DNA of 64,000 nucleotides from Aphanizomenon flos-aquae FACHB-1287 (GTDB taxonomy: Bacteria > Cyanobacteriota > Cyanobacteriia > Cyanobacteriales > Nostocaceae). Of this stretch, positions 1 to 11,600 are shown piece by piece. The position numbers were made by a program, and so were the translations under genes. The stretch spans positions 62,001 through 126,000 of the forward strand of contig NZ_JACJTO010000004.1 in the NCBI RefSeq assembly GCF_014698755.1, given 5' to 3'. The notes under the pieces are model-generated. The model was not told where the DNA came from. It saw only the letters and a list, made by a program, of their open reading frames with translations, and made no database searches. Numbering within the stretch: position 1 is the stretch's first letter; every line of letters starts with the position of its first letter.

Positions 1-175
1 AGTCCCAATTACGGTATATGATGATCCCACACATTTTAATTTTAATTAAATCTGAAAACGCATAGAAGTTATGTAATTCCAAAAAATTTGTTCTTTGTTC
101 AATAAAACTCTTTTTTTTATCAGCCTGGAGATTATTTCTCTAGGAATACTGCATCTACTGGAGAATAAATAAACT

Positions 176-1399
176 ATGATATCAACGGGAATAATATGGG
201 TGAAATCCTTTGCTGGTAGTGCTTTGGTGTTGATAGCGAATTTATCAATGGGTTTAATAGCTAAAGGATATCCCACACAATTTCCAGTCAAATTAGTTAA
301 GCCACAAGCTCAATTTCTGGCGATTGCTAAACAACATAAAAGTGCTTGGCAAAAAACTTTAACATCAAAAACTGCTTTCACATTTGATTGGATAACTAGG
401 CGATTATCATCATACCAAGATAGCCCTATCGCTGCATCTTTGATAGGCCTATCAGCAAAAGAAACACAATTTTGTGACCCTGTGCCAGAAAATATAGCTA
501 CACAATACCACTTGCAAAGTGTTAATAACTTTTCACCAGTGGTTACACAAGTTAGGAGTCGCAAAGTAGATTTATCACCTTCTACTATTTTACAATCACT
601 TAAAAGTTTCTTTAATGTCATCAACAATCCAGTGAATCTCAATGGGAGCTATGATTACTCACCTGTATTGATTGTAAAGCGTCCCCCATCTTATGAGGTA
701 TGGGTTAATAACAGTTTTTTTGCCAGACTACCTGATCAAATTACAGCTAAATCCTTAGAACAACGCTTAATTCAACTAATTAGATCATCCACAGCAAAAC
801 CTCAACAATTACAACCAGGTTTAGTTGATAAAACTCCTTCCCTGATGATAGGTAATCGGCTACTATTTGCAATTGGTCGAAAACTCTCTGATCAACTTGG
901 TCGCCGCGGTGATATCCTAGCCATGGAATGGACTAATAACTTGCGAATAGCCCTCCGTGCCAAACCTCTGACATTGGTACAAGGACAAATGGAAATGTAT
1001 GGATTACAGTTCTCAACGACAAAACTTTCTGGATTAGCTTCTTGGTATGGCGGCTATTTTCATGGTCGCTTAACAGCAAATGGTGAAATATATAATCAAG
1101 ATGATTTCACAGTTGCCCATCGCACCCTACCTTTTAATACATACTTAAAAGTTACAAACTTAGAAAATAATAAATCTGTAATTGTGCGTGTTAATGACCG
1201 TGGACCTTACATTGCACCCAGAAGCCTAGATTTATCTCGAACAGCGGCTCGTTGTCTCGATAGTGAACATACTGGAGTCGTAGCTTATCAAGCTGTAATT
1301 TTACAACAAAATGCACCACAAATGACTTTGAAATCATCTTCACCAAAAACTGAAAATATAGCTAATGCTAAAGGTGAGTTATTGGTTTTTAACTTTTAG
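176..1399 (+). CDS. rlpA: RlpA-family septal ring lytic transglycosylase-like protein
   Basis: RlpA proteins are secreted double-psi beta-barrel proteins that bind or cleave naked glycan strands in the cell wall. The diagnostic C-terminal domain lies at about residues 286-380, with GLASWYGGYFHGR, TANGE, the FNTYLKVTN strand and the NDRGPY motif, followed by LDLSRTAA. The first 30 residues are hydrophobic and fit a signal peptide. The long middle part (residues 40-280) has no domain I recognise and is typical of cyanobacterial RlpA proteins, which are longer than the E. coli one. The ATG is preceded by GGAG about 13 bases upstream. A hairpin and then a NagZ-like gene follow on the same strand, so both may serve wall turnover. 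Family assignment is firm; enzymatic activity is inferred. Confidence 0.9.
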   Translation: MISTGIIWVKSFAGSALVLIANLSMGLIAKGYPTQFPVKLVKPQAQFLAIAKQHKSAWQKTLTSKTAFTFDWITRRLSSYQDSPIAASLIGLSAKETQFCDPVPENIATQYHLQSVNNFSPVVTQVRSRKVDLSPSTILQSLKSFFNVINNPVNLNGSYDYSPVLIVKRPPSYEVWVNNSFFARLPDQITAKSLEQRLIQLIRSSTAKPQQLQPGLVDKTPSLMIGNRLLFAIGRKLSDQLGRRGDILAMEWTNNLRIALRAKPLTLVQGQMEMYGLQFSTTKLSGLASWYGGYFHGRLTANGEIYNQDDFTVAHRTLPFNTYLKVTNLENNKSVIVRVNDRGPYIAPRSLDLSRTAARCLDSEHTGVVAYQAVILQQNAPQMTLKSSSPKTENIANAKGELLVFNF

Positions 1400-1406
1400 C
1401 AGATTC

Positions 1407-1437
1407 AAAGGATAAAGTAGAGAAGGCTTTATCCTTT
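1407..1437 (+). other. Perfect 11-bp stem-loop between rlpA and the GH3 gene
   Basis: AAAGGATAAAG (1407-1417) and CTTTATCCTTT (1427-1437) are perfectly complementary with a 9-base loop. No run of T follows, so it is a poor intrinsic terminator. It ends 18 bases before the next start codon and could be an RNA-processing or attenuating structure. Confidence 0.5.
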
Positions 1438-1455
1438 ACTGATATCAAACTAATT

Positions 1456-2541
1456 ATGTCAAGATCTCAATCATCACCAAGCTTTGGTAATCATCTAATT
1501 TTGGGTATTTCTGGAACTACTTTAAATGATGATGATAAACGGGTATTAAATGAATTAAAACCCATTGGTGTCATCTTTTTCGGGAAAAATTTCCTCGACG
1601 GTGTACCCTATGCAATTTGGTTAGAAAAGTTTAAAACCCTGATTGATGAAGTTCACGAATATACAGAACGCGACTCCATATTTACTACTTTAGATCATGA
1701 AGGTGGCCGAGTAGTGCGAACCCCTTTACCCATTACCCGTTTTCCTCATGCTTATTTATTACAATCTCACGCTTTTGAAGTCGCTAAAGCCACAGCTAGA
1801 GAATTAAAATCTCTGGGAATTAATCTTTCTTGGTCTCCGGTTGCGGATATTTTCTCAAATCCTCAAAACCCAATTATTGGACCCCGTGCCTTTGGAATTA
1901 CACCAGAAAAAACCAGTCAATGTGTGCGGGAATATTACCAAGGATTGCGAGAAGAGGGAATTTTAGGTTGTGCTAAACACTTTCCTGGCCATGGAGATAC
2001 TAGCACAGATTCCCATTTAGAATTACCAATATTAAATTTGAGTCGGGAAGATTTGCACAACCGGGAATTAATTCCTTTTCAAACATTAATTCAAGCGCAA
2101 ATTCCGTTAATTATGACAGCACATATTTTGTTTCCGCAAATTGACCCAGAAGTGCCAGCAACCTTATCTAAAATCATTTTAAATGATATTTTACGAGAAG
2201 AGTTAGGTTTTCAAGGTGTGATAGTTTCCGATGATTTAGATATGAAAGCTGTATCAGAAATGTTTATGAAAACGGGAACGGTAACGCGGGCTTTTCATGC
2301 TGGTTGTGATTTGTTTATCGTTTCTCGGAATATTAATTCTTCTTCTTTAGAACGGACATATAAAATAGCTGAGGATTTTTCTGCTAGTTTGCATAATGGT
2401 AGTTTGGATATAGCAGTTGTAGAAACTGCGCGGAAAAGAGTAGAAAATTTATTGCGGGTAACTCCTCAATATTCAGTTTCGACCCTTGATAAAGAAAAAT
2501 TAGTCAAAAATGCGGAATTAGCTATTAGTTGTAGTTTGTGA
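1456..2541 (+). CDS. nagZ: Glycoside hydrolase family 3, beta-N-acetylhexosaminidase (NagZ type)
   Basis: NagZ removes N-acetylglucosamine from anhydromuropeptides during peptidoglycan recycling. The GH3 signature KHFPGHGDTSTDSH (near residue 175) carries the His/Asp pair used as general acid-base in NagZ-type GH3 enzymes. The nucleophile Asp lies in VIVSDDLDM (near residue 258). EGGRV near residue 83 matches the conserved substrate loop. At 361 residues it is a single-domain GH3, as expected for NagZ rather than the larger beta-glucosidases. It follows rlpA on the same strand with a 56-bp gap. An anmK gene, which acts next to NagZ in recycling, lies elsewhere in the window (34288-35439). No signal peptide is evident. 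Confidence 0.88.
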   Translation: MSRSQSSPSFGNHLILGISGTTLNDDDKRVLNELKPIGVIFFGKNFLDGVPYAIWLEKFKTLIDEVHEYTERDSIFTTLDHEGGRVVRTPLPITRFPHAYLLQSHAFEVAKATARELKSLGINLSWSPVADIFSNPQNPIIGPRAFGITPEKTSQCVREYYQGLREEGILGCAKHFPGHGDTSTDSHLELPILNLSREDLHNRELIPFQTLIQAQIPLIMTAHILFPQIDPEVPATLSKIILNDILREELGFQGVIVSDDLDMKAVSEMFMKTGTVTRAFHAGCDLFIVSRNINSSSLERTYKIAEDFSASLHNGSLDIAVVETARKRVENLLRVTPQYSVSTLDKEKLVKNAELAISCSL

Positions 2542-2605
2542 GGGAATTAAGGATTTTAGAAGTATTATAACTCCACAATCCCCAATTACTTAATCATAGA
2601 TAAAA

Positions 2606-4663
2606 CTAACGCAATGCTGGTGGTAATCTTGGTCTACCTGTAGTAATTGCATAGTTAATTACTAACAACTGTAACCATAATCCTGGAAAGTGATTTTCTA
2701 ACCAAGATTGATTCCAGTACAAGAACTGCGGAAACCACCTTCCCAAAACAAGACTTACTAAAGCATGACGAGTAAAACTAACATAATTACCAAGCCAACG
2801 TAATAAATCTCGCCAACCAGCTAATTGCCAAATCCACAGTAATAAAGTTGGATTTTTCATAGCTGCTTTCAAAGCTAGACGGTTAAAAGTGAACCAATCA
2901 CAACGGTCTTTAATGAAATTGTCGGTTACTTCCGGGGTTTCATCTATTAATAAACCAAAGAAAGTATTCAGCATTGAATTTATCATTTGGGGGGCGATAA
3001 ATTTGCTCGTGGGAACCATCATTCCCTTAGAAAATAACCACATTACCGCCACATTACTTTGGTAAGCCCGAATTTTATTTAAGTGCTGCTGACTCAATAA
3101 ATCATGTTTGAGTGCAGTATTTAATAAAGTCGTTAATCGTTCCAAATTACGGACTAAAGACCCAAAACCAGTAAAAACCAGGGGAGATTGTAGAGAAGCA
3201 GCATCACCAATGGCAATTAATCTATCAACTGCAATTGTGCGATCGCCACTATCTGTGCTAAAATGTCCTGGTATATAACCAAAAGTCGGTTTTTTCCACA
3301 CCAATTTATCTAAATCACAACGCCGATATTCTGGTAAAATTGCAAAAAAATCCTCATACATTTCTAGCAAAGAACCAGGATTTTTCTCATTCACCTCATG
3401 ATAGTGAAACAGATAAATTGTCAACTCTTCCCCAACCCCAGGAAACAACTCCCAAATTAATTGTCTACCTCTAGAAATATCCCCATGACTGTAGAGAACA
3501 TCCCCATATTCAGAATCCCATACCCCGGAGTCAAAGCCCTTTTCAATTACTGCTCCCACCGTTGGACACACACTATCAAAAGCCCTACCACCATTTAATT
3601 GCCAAGCAATCGGTGAAGCTGTTCCCATAGCATCTATCAATAAACGTCCCCTCACTTGCCTTTCTTTACCAGTAGGTAAATGTTGAACATTAATAGTAAC
3701 TTCTGTAGAACTAATATTAACTTGGAAAAACTCCGTTTCATCCCAAATATCACCACCAGCAGCCTGAAGTTTTTGCCCACATAATGTCAAGAATTTTTCT
3801 GAATCTAAAGCTATATTTAGGACTGTGGGAGTGTGAAGAACAGAGGATTTTAACGAAGCAGGATTATTACCATCAAAAAACTTATTAAAACCGTCTTTGT
3901 ACTCTCTAGAAATAATTTCTGCTAATTCAGCATTTGTCAACAAACCCAAATTTATTAAACTTTGAATTTCATCACGGGAAATATTCCATTCTCGGTTCAT
4001 TTTGCCAAAAGGTAATCTTTCCACCAACAGCACCTTATAACCCAATTTAGCCATCACCGCTGCATGGATTGACCCCAAAGCACCACCAATGTAGATAATA
4101 TCATACTCAGGACTAGAATTAGAAGCTGGAGGGGGTGTTTTCTGACCTTGGCCTTGATAAAATATTACTTCACGAGGCTTTTGGGGATTTATTACCCCTT
4201 CTCGCCACCGTTGCTCCCACCAGTAAGCCCGCTTGAGGTCATATTCCCCATTAGGCATTTTTTGAAAATACTTGACAGTTAGGGGATAATAGGGTTCTAG
4301 CTCTGTGAAAATTGATTTTTGGGCATCAATGACAGGGAGTTCTGGGTAACAATTGGGAAAGCGAATTCTAATTTCCTTTGTCAAAGATTGGAGAATGAGC
4401 TCCTCCTGCGGAAAAGGTTGATTTCCCCAACGGAATACTTTTAAATAAGTTGTCCGTTGTACCGACCACACAAATACAGACAGTTCTCCACCAACAGAAG
4501 TGGTATTTTTAACAGCACTTTTCAAGCGGAAACCATCTGGGGTGATTAACTTTTGTCCATTTTCGACCATAAAATCCGTTTGTAGCCATTTGCTTACGGA
4601 TACTGTATCTGGTGTAGGAATTTCTAAATAAAGAAGTTCTTGCATATTATTCTGATATTTCAT
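2606..4663 (-). CDS. cruA: CruA-type lycopene cyclase family FAD oxidoreductase
   Basis: CruA/CruP proteins are flavin-dependent lycopene cyclases of green sulphur bacteria and cyanobacteria. They close the psi ends of lycopene to give gamma- or beta-carotene. The FAD-binding beta-alpha-beta fold begins near residue 184 (DIIYIGGALGSIHAA), followed by VERLPFG and NREWNISRDE, the hallmark of this family. LIDAMGTASPIAWQLNGG and AIGDAASLQSPLVFTGFGS are the later flavin-binding blocks. The NREWNISR wording and the FNKFFDGNNP stretch favour CruA over CruP from memory, not from an alignment. I placed the start at the ATG at 4663, with GGAG about 13 bases upstream; a GTG at 4678 and an ATG at 4645 are alternatives. 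It is transcribed alone and faces the 77-residue gene at 4808. Confidence 0.75.
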   Translation of the reverse strand: MKYQNNMQELLYLEIPTPDTVSVSKWLQTDFMVENGQKLITPDGFRLKSAVKNTTSVGGELSVFVWSVQRTTYLKVFRWGNQPFPQEELILQSLTKEIRIRFPNCYPELPVIDAQKSIFTELEPYYPLTVKYFQKMPNGEYDLKRAYWWEQRWREGVINPQKPREVIFYQGQGQKTPPPASNSSPEYDIIYIGGALGSIHAAVMAKLGYKVLLVERLPFGKMNREWNISRDEIQSLINLGLLTNAELAEIISREYKDGFNKFFDGNNPASLKSSVLHTPTVLNIALDSEKFLTLCGQKLQAAGGDIWDETEFFQVNISSTEVTINVQHLPTGKERQVRGRLLIDAMGTASPIAWQLNGGRAFDSVCPTVGAVIEKGFDSGVWDSEYGDVLYSHGDISRGRQLIWELFPGVGEELTIYLFHYHEVNEKNPGSLLEMYEDFFAILPEYRRCDLDKLVWKKPTFGYIPGHFSTDSGDRTIAVDRLIAIGDAASLQSPLVFTGFGSLVRNLERLTTLLNTALKHDLLSQQHLNKIRAYQSNVAVMWLFSKGMMVPTSKFIAPQMINSMLNTFFGLLIDETPEVTDNFIKDRCDWFTFNRLALKAAMKNPTLLLWIWQLAGWRDLLRWLGNYVSFTRHALVSLVLGRWFPQFLYWNQSWLENHFPGLWLQLLVINYAITTGRPRLPPALR

Positions 4664-4807
4664 AATGAATCTACTCACTCCGACAGATTAAAAAAAGGCA
4701 TAAAATAAGTTACACTCTCCGCTAATTAACTTCATAAAGATTCAATAAAGAATTTTAATGATTTATCAAGTTTATTATTCATGTTGTCAATTTCGTAAAC
4801 ACAAGCC

Positions 4808-5041
4808 ATGCCTTATCCTATCCCAGACAGTCCCCAAGAAATATCTGCACTCACAAAACAACCAGTAGACGAAGAATTAGTAGCTGCGGTAATTGCTGGT
4901 GTCGTTAAAGTTGTTCGTAATCAGGGTCAGTCCTTAGATCAATTAACTACAGAGTTATTAGCGGATGATCCCATGTTAGATAGACAACAAAGACGCTGGT
5001 TAAGTCAGTTAGTCGCTCAAGCCTGGGAAGATTTCCCCTAA
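4808..5041 (+). CDS. Small conserved cyanobacterial hypothetical protein (77 aa)
   Basis: I do not recognise a named family. The product is 77 residues, acidic, with no membrane segment or signal peptide. Its predicted helices include EELVAAVIAGVVKVVRNQGQ, a run of LDQLTTELLADD, and a C-terminal RRWLSQLVAQAWEDFP. It is divergent from the cruA-type gene with a gap of about 145 bp. The clean amphipathic helical pattern and codon use resembling the neighbours support a real gene. Function is unknown. Confidence 0.65.
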   Translation: MPYPIPDSPQEISALTKQPVDEELVAAVIAGVVKVVRNQGQSLDQLTTELLADDPMLDRQQRRWLSQLVAQAWEDFP

Positions 5042-5241
5042 TCCTCTTCTGACATTCATTCCAGATTCCCCACTTTTAAATATCACCCCTTCATACTTCA
5101 ATAGATATTACCAAATAACAATCATAATATTAAGTATTAATTCAGATATTTATATGTAATTATGAAATAGAGAAGTGTCACTATTTAACATTTATCATCA
5201 TCTTAACAATTCCTGTATATTAAAAATACAGTTTAAAATAT

Positions 5242-5282
5242 CTTAAACTCATATTTCTTGAACCTTATCTTGAACTTAATCT
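5242..5282 (+). promoter_or_regulatory. Candidate Pho-box-like tandem repeats
   Basis: The cyanobacterial PhoB-type box is known as 8-bp units like CTTAACCT repeated every 11 bp. Here units at the 11-bp phase read CTTAAACT (5242, 7 of 8 match), a poor unit at 5253, CTTATCTT (5264, 6 of 8) and CTTAATCT (5275, 7 of 8). They lie about 410 bp upstream of a predicted extracellular phosphatase gene. The weak second unit and the long distance keep this tentative. Confidence 0.33.
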
Positions 5283-5519
5283 TCTCCTAGTAAAAATATT
5301 TAGTGTTACCTCAGTTTTTTTTGAATGCTGATCTTGCAAAAGTGAAATTCAAAATCTACGGTTTAACCCGATTTCCACACCCTAAACTGTCGGACAATGG
5401 GACTGGTCATGGCTTTGCTAGTCCCTGAATTCCCCCTAGGAAATTTTCCAATTTTTGTATAAAAACATACTTTATAACGTATAAAAACAGGAAAATCCGA
5501 TTGTAACAGTGAGGGGGGA

Positions 5520-5533
5520 GAATGTCGACATTC
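5520..5533. promoter_or_regulatory. 14-bp perfect palindrome upstream of phosphatase gene
   Basis: GAATGTC followed directly by GACATTC forms a perfect 14-bp dyad 157 bp before the start codon. Such symmetry fits an operator for a dimeric regulator. The protein that would bind it is unknown. Confidence 0.35.
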
Positions 5534-5689
5534 AAACAAAACTTAGGGTGTGACACCTCAAGGCTATTACTAAAGTTTTGGATATTTTCTTTTTGAGAGT
5601 GAAGCATGATTTCTTCTTGTTGAAGCAATTGAATGAGAAAACTTGAGTATCTGGTGAAAAGCTAAATCCTTAATGGAGATATCCTAAAA

Positions 5690-8600
5690 ATGGCAATTCA
5701 GAACGGAAGAACAACAGCCCCGTCCTACGTCAATAAGCTTCCCCAAGGTGCACAATATGCCCTTGTTCCTTTATTGACCGTAGGTGACGAAGTTCCTTTA
5801 TTACAAGGTGCTTTTGGTTCTTTTACTACCAGTGCTACTGAGAAGTTTGCCTTTACAGGCATTCCCGACGGTTTGGGAATTTATGAGACAGCCACAGGTT
5901 ACTATGTGTTTGTCAGTCACGAATTGGGTAGCAGTACCAAGTCAGATTTTTCCACCACAGTCACAGGACAAATCACCGGAGCGAGAGTTTCCCTATTCCA
6001 ATTCGATAAAAACTGGAAAGTTATCGGTGGTAAAAACCTAATTGAAAAAGCCGTTGATAGTACGGGTACTGAATTAGGAAAAATCACCTTTACCACTAAT
6101 GGATCTGATATTGTTAGCCTAACATCCACCATACCAGGTTTTGGTCGCTTCTGTTCATCTTTTTTAGCAGAGAGTGGTTTTGAAGGCGGTCCTATATTCT
6201 TCGCACCAGAAGAATCTGATGGTAACAGCCGAGGCTGGGCTGTCACACCCGACGGTACTGCTCAAGCTTTAGATGGTTTGGGACGCTTCTCCAAAGAAAA
6301 CGTAGTTGCAGCATCTCAGTATCGAGCTACCAACTCAAACAAAACAGTATTATTGTGTACTGAAGACACTGGTGATGGCGAACTCTATATGTTCGTTGGT
6401 AATCAGACACCAGCAGATCCCAACGGTTTCAAAGACGGTGATTTGTATGTTCTTAAGGTTACAGACTACAGCAACGAAACATTAGCAGAGGGTGTAAAAA
6501 CCAACGCTACTTGGGTTAAGGTTGACCGTAGTGTTGTATATGACACCAAAGGAACAGAAGATAGGGCTGATGATGTAGCTAAGGCCACGGGTACAGATTT
6601 ATCTACTTGGGTGAATACCAGTGGCCGCTCCACCAACTTCCGCCGTTTAGAAGACATAGCAGAAGACCCCAAAAATCCCGGTACTTTCTACTTTGTCAGC
6701 ACAGGTACAAATAATAAAGTAGACGGTACTACTACCACAGTAGCAGCAGAAGCAGAAAACCCCTACGGGAAAATGTATCGTTTCAGTCTCAATGCCGCTG
6801 ACCCCACGGGTGCAATTAGTAACTTTGAATTAGTATTAAACGGTGGAGCTAATACTGGAGTTAGCTACGACAACATTGTTATTGACAAAAACGGCAAAAT
6901 AGCCATTCAAGAAGACACCACTGCTTTTGGTGGTAATGTCATGGCCGCCCAAAACCGCGATGCTCAAATCTGGTCCTATGACATCGCTACCGATACCGTG
7001 AAGTCCTTGTTTGAAATTAACCAACAGGCTGCTGGCGCTGCCTATGATATCGGTACTGGTGCATGGGAAAGCTCTGGAATTGTTGAACTACCCCAAAATG
7101 GTTTAACCGGTGTAAGTGGCTACTTATTCGATGTTCAAGCTCACGGTCTCAACAACACTGCTGACCCGAACCAGCCCAATATTCTCAATGGCGCTCATGT
7201 AGAGGGTGGACAATTATTAGCAGCCATTCCTCAAGTTGCCGAGAAGCCAGTAGTCAATGGTATAACCACTGATCCTGCTTATGTAAAAGTGCTAAATGGT
7301 GTTGATTACAGAATCAATGCACTTTTGACAGTTGGGGATGAAGTGCCTCTATTAACAGGTAGTTTTGGTGCTTTTACAGCTAGTAATACCGAAAAATTCG
7401 CTTTTACTGGTATTCCTGACGGACTGGGCATTTATGAAACCGTTGATTCTTACTATGTCTTTGTTAACCACGAACTTGGCAGCACCACAAAAACAGATAT
7501 TTCTAGCACCATTCCCGGACAAATCACTGGTGCGCGGGCTTCCTTATTCCAATTTGATAAAAATTGGCGGGTAATTGGTGGTAAGAATTTAATTGAGAAG
7601 GTAGTAGATAGCCAAGGTCAAGAAATCAGTAAGATCACTATTACACCTGATGGTATTACTCAAACAGGAAATTTTGCTTTCGGTCGCTTCTGTTCCAGTT
7701 ATTTGGCAACTTATGGCTTTGAAGGTGGCCCAGTATACTTTGTCCCAGAAGAGTTTGGTAACGGTCGTGGTTGGGCTGTAGCAACGGATGGAACTGCTCA
7801 AGCTTTAGACGGTTTTGGTCGCTTTTCTAAGGAAAATGTAATCGCAACGTCTCAATATCGGGCTACTAACTCTACTAAAACAGTACTACTGTCATTAGAA
7901 GATACTGGAGACGGTGAACTGTATATGTTTGTAGGTAATCAAACAGGAGCAGACCCCAATGGCTTCAAAGACGGTGAACTGTATGTCCTAAAGGTGACAG
8001 GATATGACTACGAAACCTTAGCGGAAGGTACAAAGGTCAAGGCCACTTGGACTAAGGTTGATCGGTCAGTGATTTACGATACCAAAGGTACGGCGAACCG
8101 TGCAGATGACCAGCCGTTGACTGATGGTACTGCTTTGAGTAACTGGGTAAATGATGTCACCCGTTCTACTAATTTCCGTCGTCTTGAAGACATGAGCGAA
8201 GATCCTAACAATCCGGGTACTTTCTACTTTGTCACCACTGGTAATACAGACAAAGTTCCTGGTACAACTACTGAGGATAATGCTTATGGTAAAGCTTATC
8301 GCTTCAGCTTGAATGCAGCAGACCCGACAGGAGAAATTAGCGATTTTGAATTGGTGCTAACTGGTGGTGCTAACACGGGGATTAGCTACGATAACATCGT
8401 TGTTGATAAAAACGGCAAACTGTTACTACAAGAGGACACAGCCGGTCGTGGTGGTGAAATAGTCAATGCTCAACAGCGCAATGGTCGTATTTGGTCTTAT
8501 GATATCGCTACCGATACCGTGAAACCCCTGTTTGAAATTGACCAGAATGCTCAAGGTACGGTATTTAACACCTCCTTTGGAAACTGGGAGACATCCGGTA

Positions 8601-11600
8601 TCGAAGAAACTACGCCTAATTCCCAACTTGGCCGCAGTTCCTATCTATTTGATGTCCAAGCTACCATTTCCAATGGCTTAGACCCCAACCAGTTGAATGT
8701 CCTCAATGGTAATCATTCAAATGGTGGGCAATTATTGGTGGCTTCACCTGTACCAAATGTTGAGTTGGTAGGGTTTTCCGTTTTACCTGCGGATACCTTT
8801 GCTCCAGGTCCAAACTCTGGTAATGGTATTTCAGCCAATGGTAAAACAGGTCCTTTCCCTGGACAACCTGTTCAAGGTTTCAGTGCTGTGCAGTTTGCTA
8901 ACAGTAATTCTTTCTATTTCCAGCCAGATAACGGTTACGGAGCTAAAAACAATAGCTCAGATTACTTACTGCGAATTTATCGTGTAGACCCCAGCTTCAA
9001 AGGTGCAGAAAACGGTGATGGTAGCGTTAAAATCCTAGACTATATCCAATTCTCTGACCCTAACAAAAAAGTTCCCTTTACAATTACCAATGAAGGAACT
9101 AGCGACAGATTATTAACTGGTGCTGATTTTGATGTCGAGTCCTTTGTAATTGATAAAGATGGTTCAATTTGGGTAGGAGAAGAATTTGGTCCTTACCTAT
9201 TACATTTTGATGCCACTGGTAAGTTACTAGAAGCTCCCATTGCCACACCTGACAGATTTAAGACTCTAGATGGTACAGCACCAGATGTTCTTGGTCACAG
9301 AGGAGCTAGTGGCTATCGTCCTGAACATACTTTAGCCTCCTATCAGTTAGCAATTGATAAAGGTGCTGACTTTATTGAGCCTGATTTAGTTGTCACAAAA
9401 GATGGCGTACTCATTGCTCGTCATGAACCTGCTTTAGCAATCTTGAATACTGATGGTACGGTAAATACTGGTAATACAACTACCAACGTTGCTACCATTG
9501 CTAAATTTGCAGACCGGAAAAAGACCGTTGTTTTAGATGGAACATCAGTTATAGGTTGGTTTGCGGAAGATTTTACTTTAGCGGAAATCAAGGAATTAAA
9601 GGCAATTGAGCGCCTATCCTTCCGTGACCAGTCTTTTAATGGTCAATTTGAAATTCCGACCCTGACGGAAATTATTACCTTAGTTAAGGGAGTGGAAGCT
9701 AGTACAGGTAAGAAAATTGGTATCTACCCAGAAACCAAGCATCCCACCTACTCACTCTCAGAAGCTACTTATGTAGGTACAACTACTAAGATTAACCGCA
9801 ATCTGGGTCAGATCCTCATAGATACTCTCAAGGCAAATAATTTTACAGATCCTAGCCGTATTTTCATCCAGTCTTTTGAAGTTAGCAACCTCAAGGAATT
9901 GAATGATACTATTATGCCGGCTGCGGGTGTAAATATTCCCTTGGTGCAACTTTTAGATGCAAAGGATATTGACATCAATGGCAAGATCATTGAAAGTCAA
10001 CCTTATGACTTCAAGGTTAGTAATAACACTCTTACCTACGGCGATTTACGGACTTCCGAAGGTCTAGCTAATGTTGCTAAATATGCTGATGCTATTGGAC
10101 CTTGGAAACGGATGATTGTCAGTGTTAAAGGTACTGATGCTAATAGTGATGGCAAGGCTGACGATGTTAATGGAGACGGTAAAGTTAATGATGCTGATAA
10201 AACAACATTAGCTCCCTCAACCCTGGTTCAAGACGCTCATAAAGCGGGTCTGCTGGTTCATCCTTATACCTTCCGTAATGAGGGACAGTATTTAGCCGCA
10301 GATTACAAGGGTGATCCTAAGCTAGAGTTCCAACAGTTCTTCCAATTAGGTGTAGACGCACTCTTCACTGACTTTCCTGATACAGGAGATACCGTCAGAG
10401 ACAAACTAGTTAGTGATCCCTTGTATAATATAGTTCGTTCTCCCCAAAATCCTGATGTATTGGCAGGAACGGCTGTGGCTAATCTAGGTGGTTCTAAGGG
10501 CTTTGAGGGTGGCGCAATTAATGCCAGCAAAACTAAGCTTTATATGCTGTTGGAGGGGACGGTTCAAGGTGATGCTGCTGGTGCTTTGCGGATTAATGAG
10601 TTTGACATTGCTACTCGCAAATACACTGACAAAAAACTCTACTACAAACTGGAGAGTACAGCCAACTCCATTGGTGATATAACAGTCATTAATGACAATG
10701 AGTACCTAGTCATTGAACGGGATAATAATCAAGGGTCTGCTGCTTTATTTAAGCGGATTTACAAGGTTGATTTATCCAAAGCAGATACCAATGGTTATGT
10801 CACAAAGGAAGAAGTAGTAGACCTACTGAACATTAAGGACCCTAACGACCTCAATGGAGATGGTAAAACTACCTTTGTTTTCCCATTCCAAACCATTGAG
10901 AGTGTTCTGGTTCTTGACAAGAATACCATTTTGGTTGCCAATGACAACAACTATCCCTTCTCTGTTGGTCGGACTGGAGTGGATAACAATGAACAAATTT
11001 TGTTGAAGTTGGAAAAACCGCTAAATCTAGCTCCTGGTTTAGGTCAACCTCAAGCTGAGGTGGTTAAATCTGCTACTACTGGTAGTGACAATATTACTAT
11101 TCTGTCTAGTCAAACCTTATTCACGGGTGACGGTGTAGATATAGTAGAATCCAGCGCACCTAAGGCTACAATCAATGCTGGTAATGGTGACGACCTTGTA
11201 ACTGTAAGTAGTGACTCTTCCGTATTTACTGGGGAAGGTAATGATACTGTCAATATTGGTGCAAGTGGTCCCGCTGGTAACACCAATGTAGATGGTGGTA
11301 ATGGTAATGATACGATCAACGTAGTACAAAGTAGCACAAGTAACAATGTGTTCGGTGCTGCTGGTGATGACAACCTCCAAGTAGTTGAAGGTTCTGGTCA
11401 ATTCCTGTTTGGTGGTTCAGGTAAAGATACTCTCCGTAGTAGTGGTAATAATAACCGTCTCTATGGTGGTTCTGGAGATGACACTCTTTACGCTAATATC
11501 AATGATTACCTATCCGGTGGTGATGGTGATGATGTGTTATTTGCTGGTGCTGGTGGTGGAAACCGCTTAACCGGTGGTATAGGTATTGACAAGTTTTACA

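Larger units (their letters stand above)
5042..5689. promoter_or_regulatory. 648-bp upstream region of the PhoX/GDPD/RTX gene
   Basis: No gene is convincing here; a 73-codon minus-strand frame at 5407-5628 has no recognisable content. The stretch is AT-rich. It holds Pho-box-like repeats (5242-5282), paired GTATAAAAAC repeats near 5457-5490, and a 14-bp perfect palindrome at 5520-5533. A GGAG motif about 17 bases before the ATG at 5690 is a plausible ribosome binding site. Its length suggests a long leader or a complex promoter for a regulated gene. Confidence 0.5.

Noticed and set aside
46-291. Minus-strand 81-codon frame at the left edge.
   Set aside because: It overlaps the rlpA start on the other strand and shows no family features.
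5407-5628. Minus-strand 73-codon reading frame upstream of the phosphatase gene.
   Set aside because: No ribosome site, no recognisable motif, and it covers a dyad and repeats expected of a leader region.
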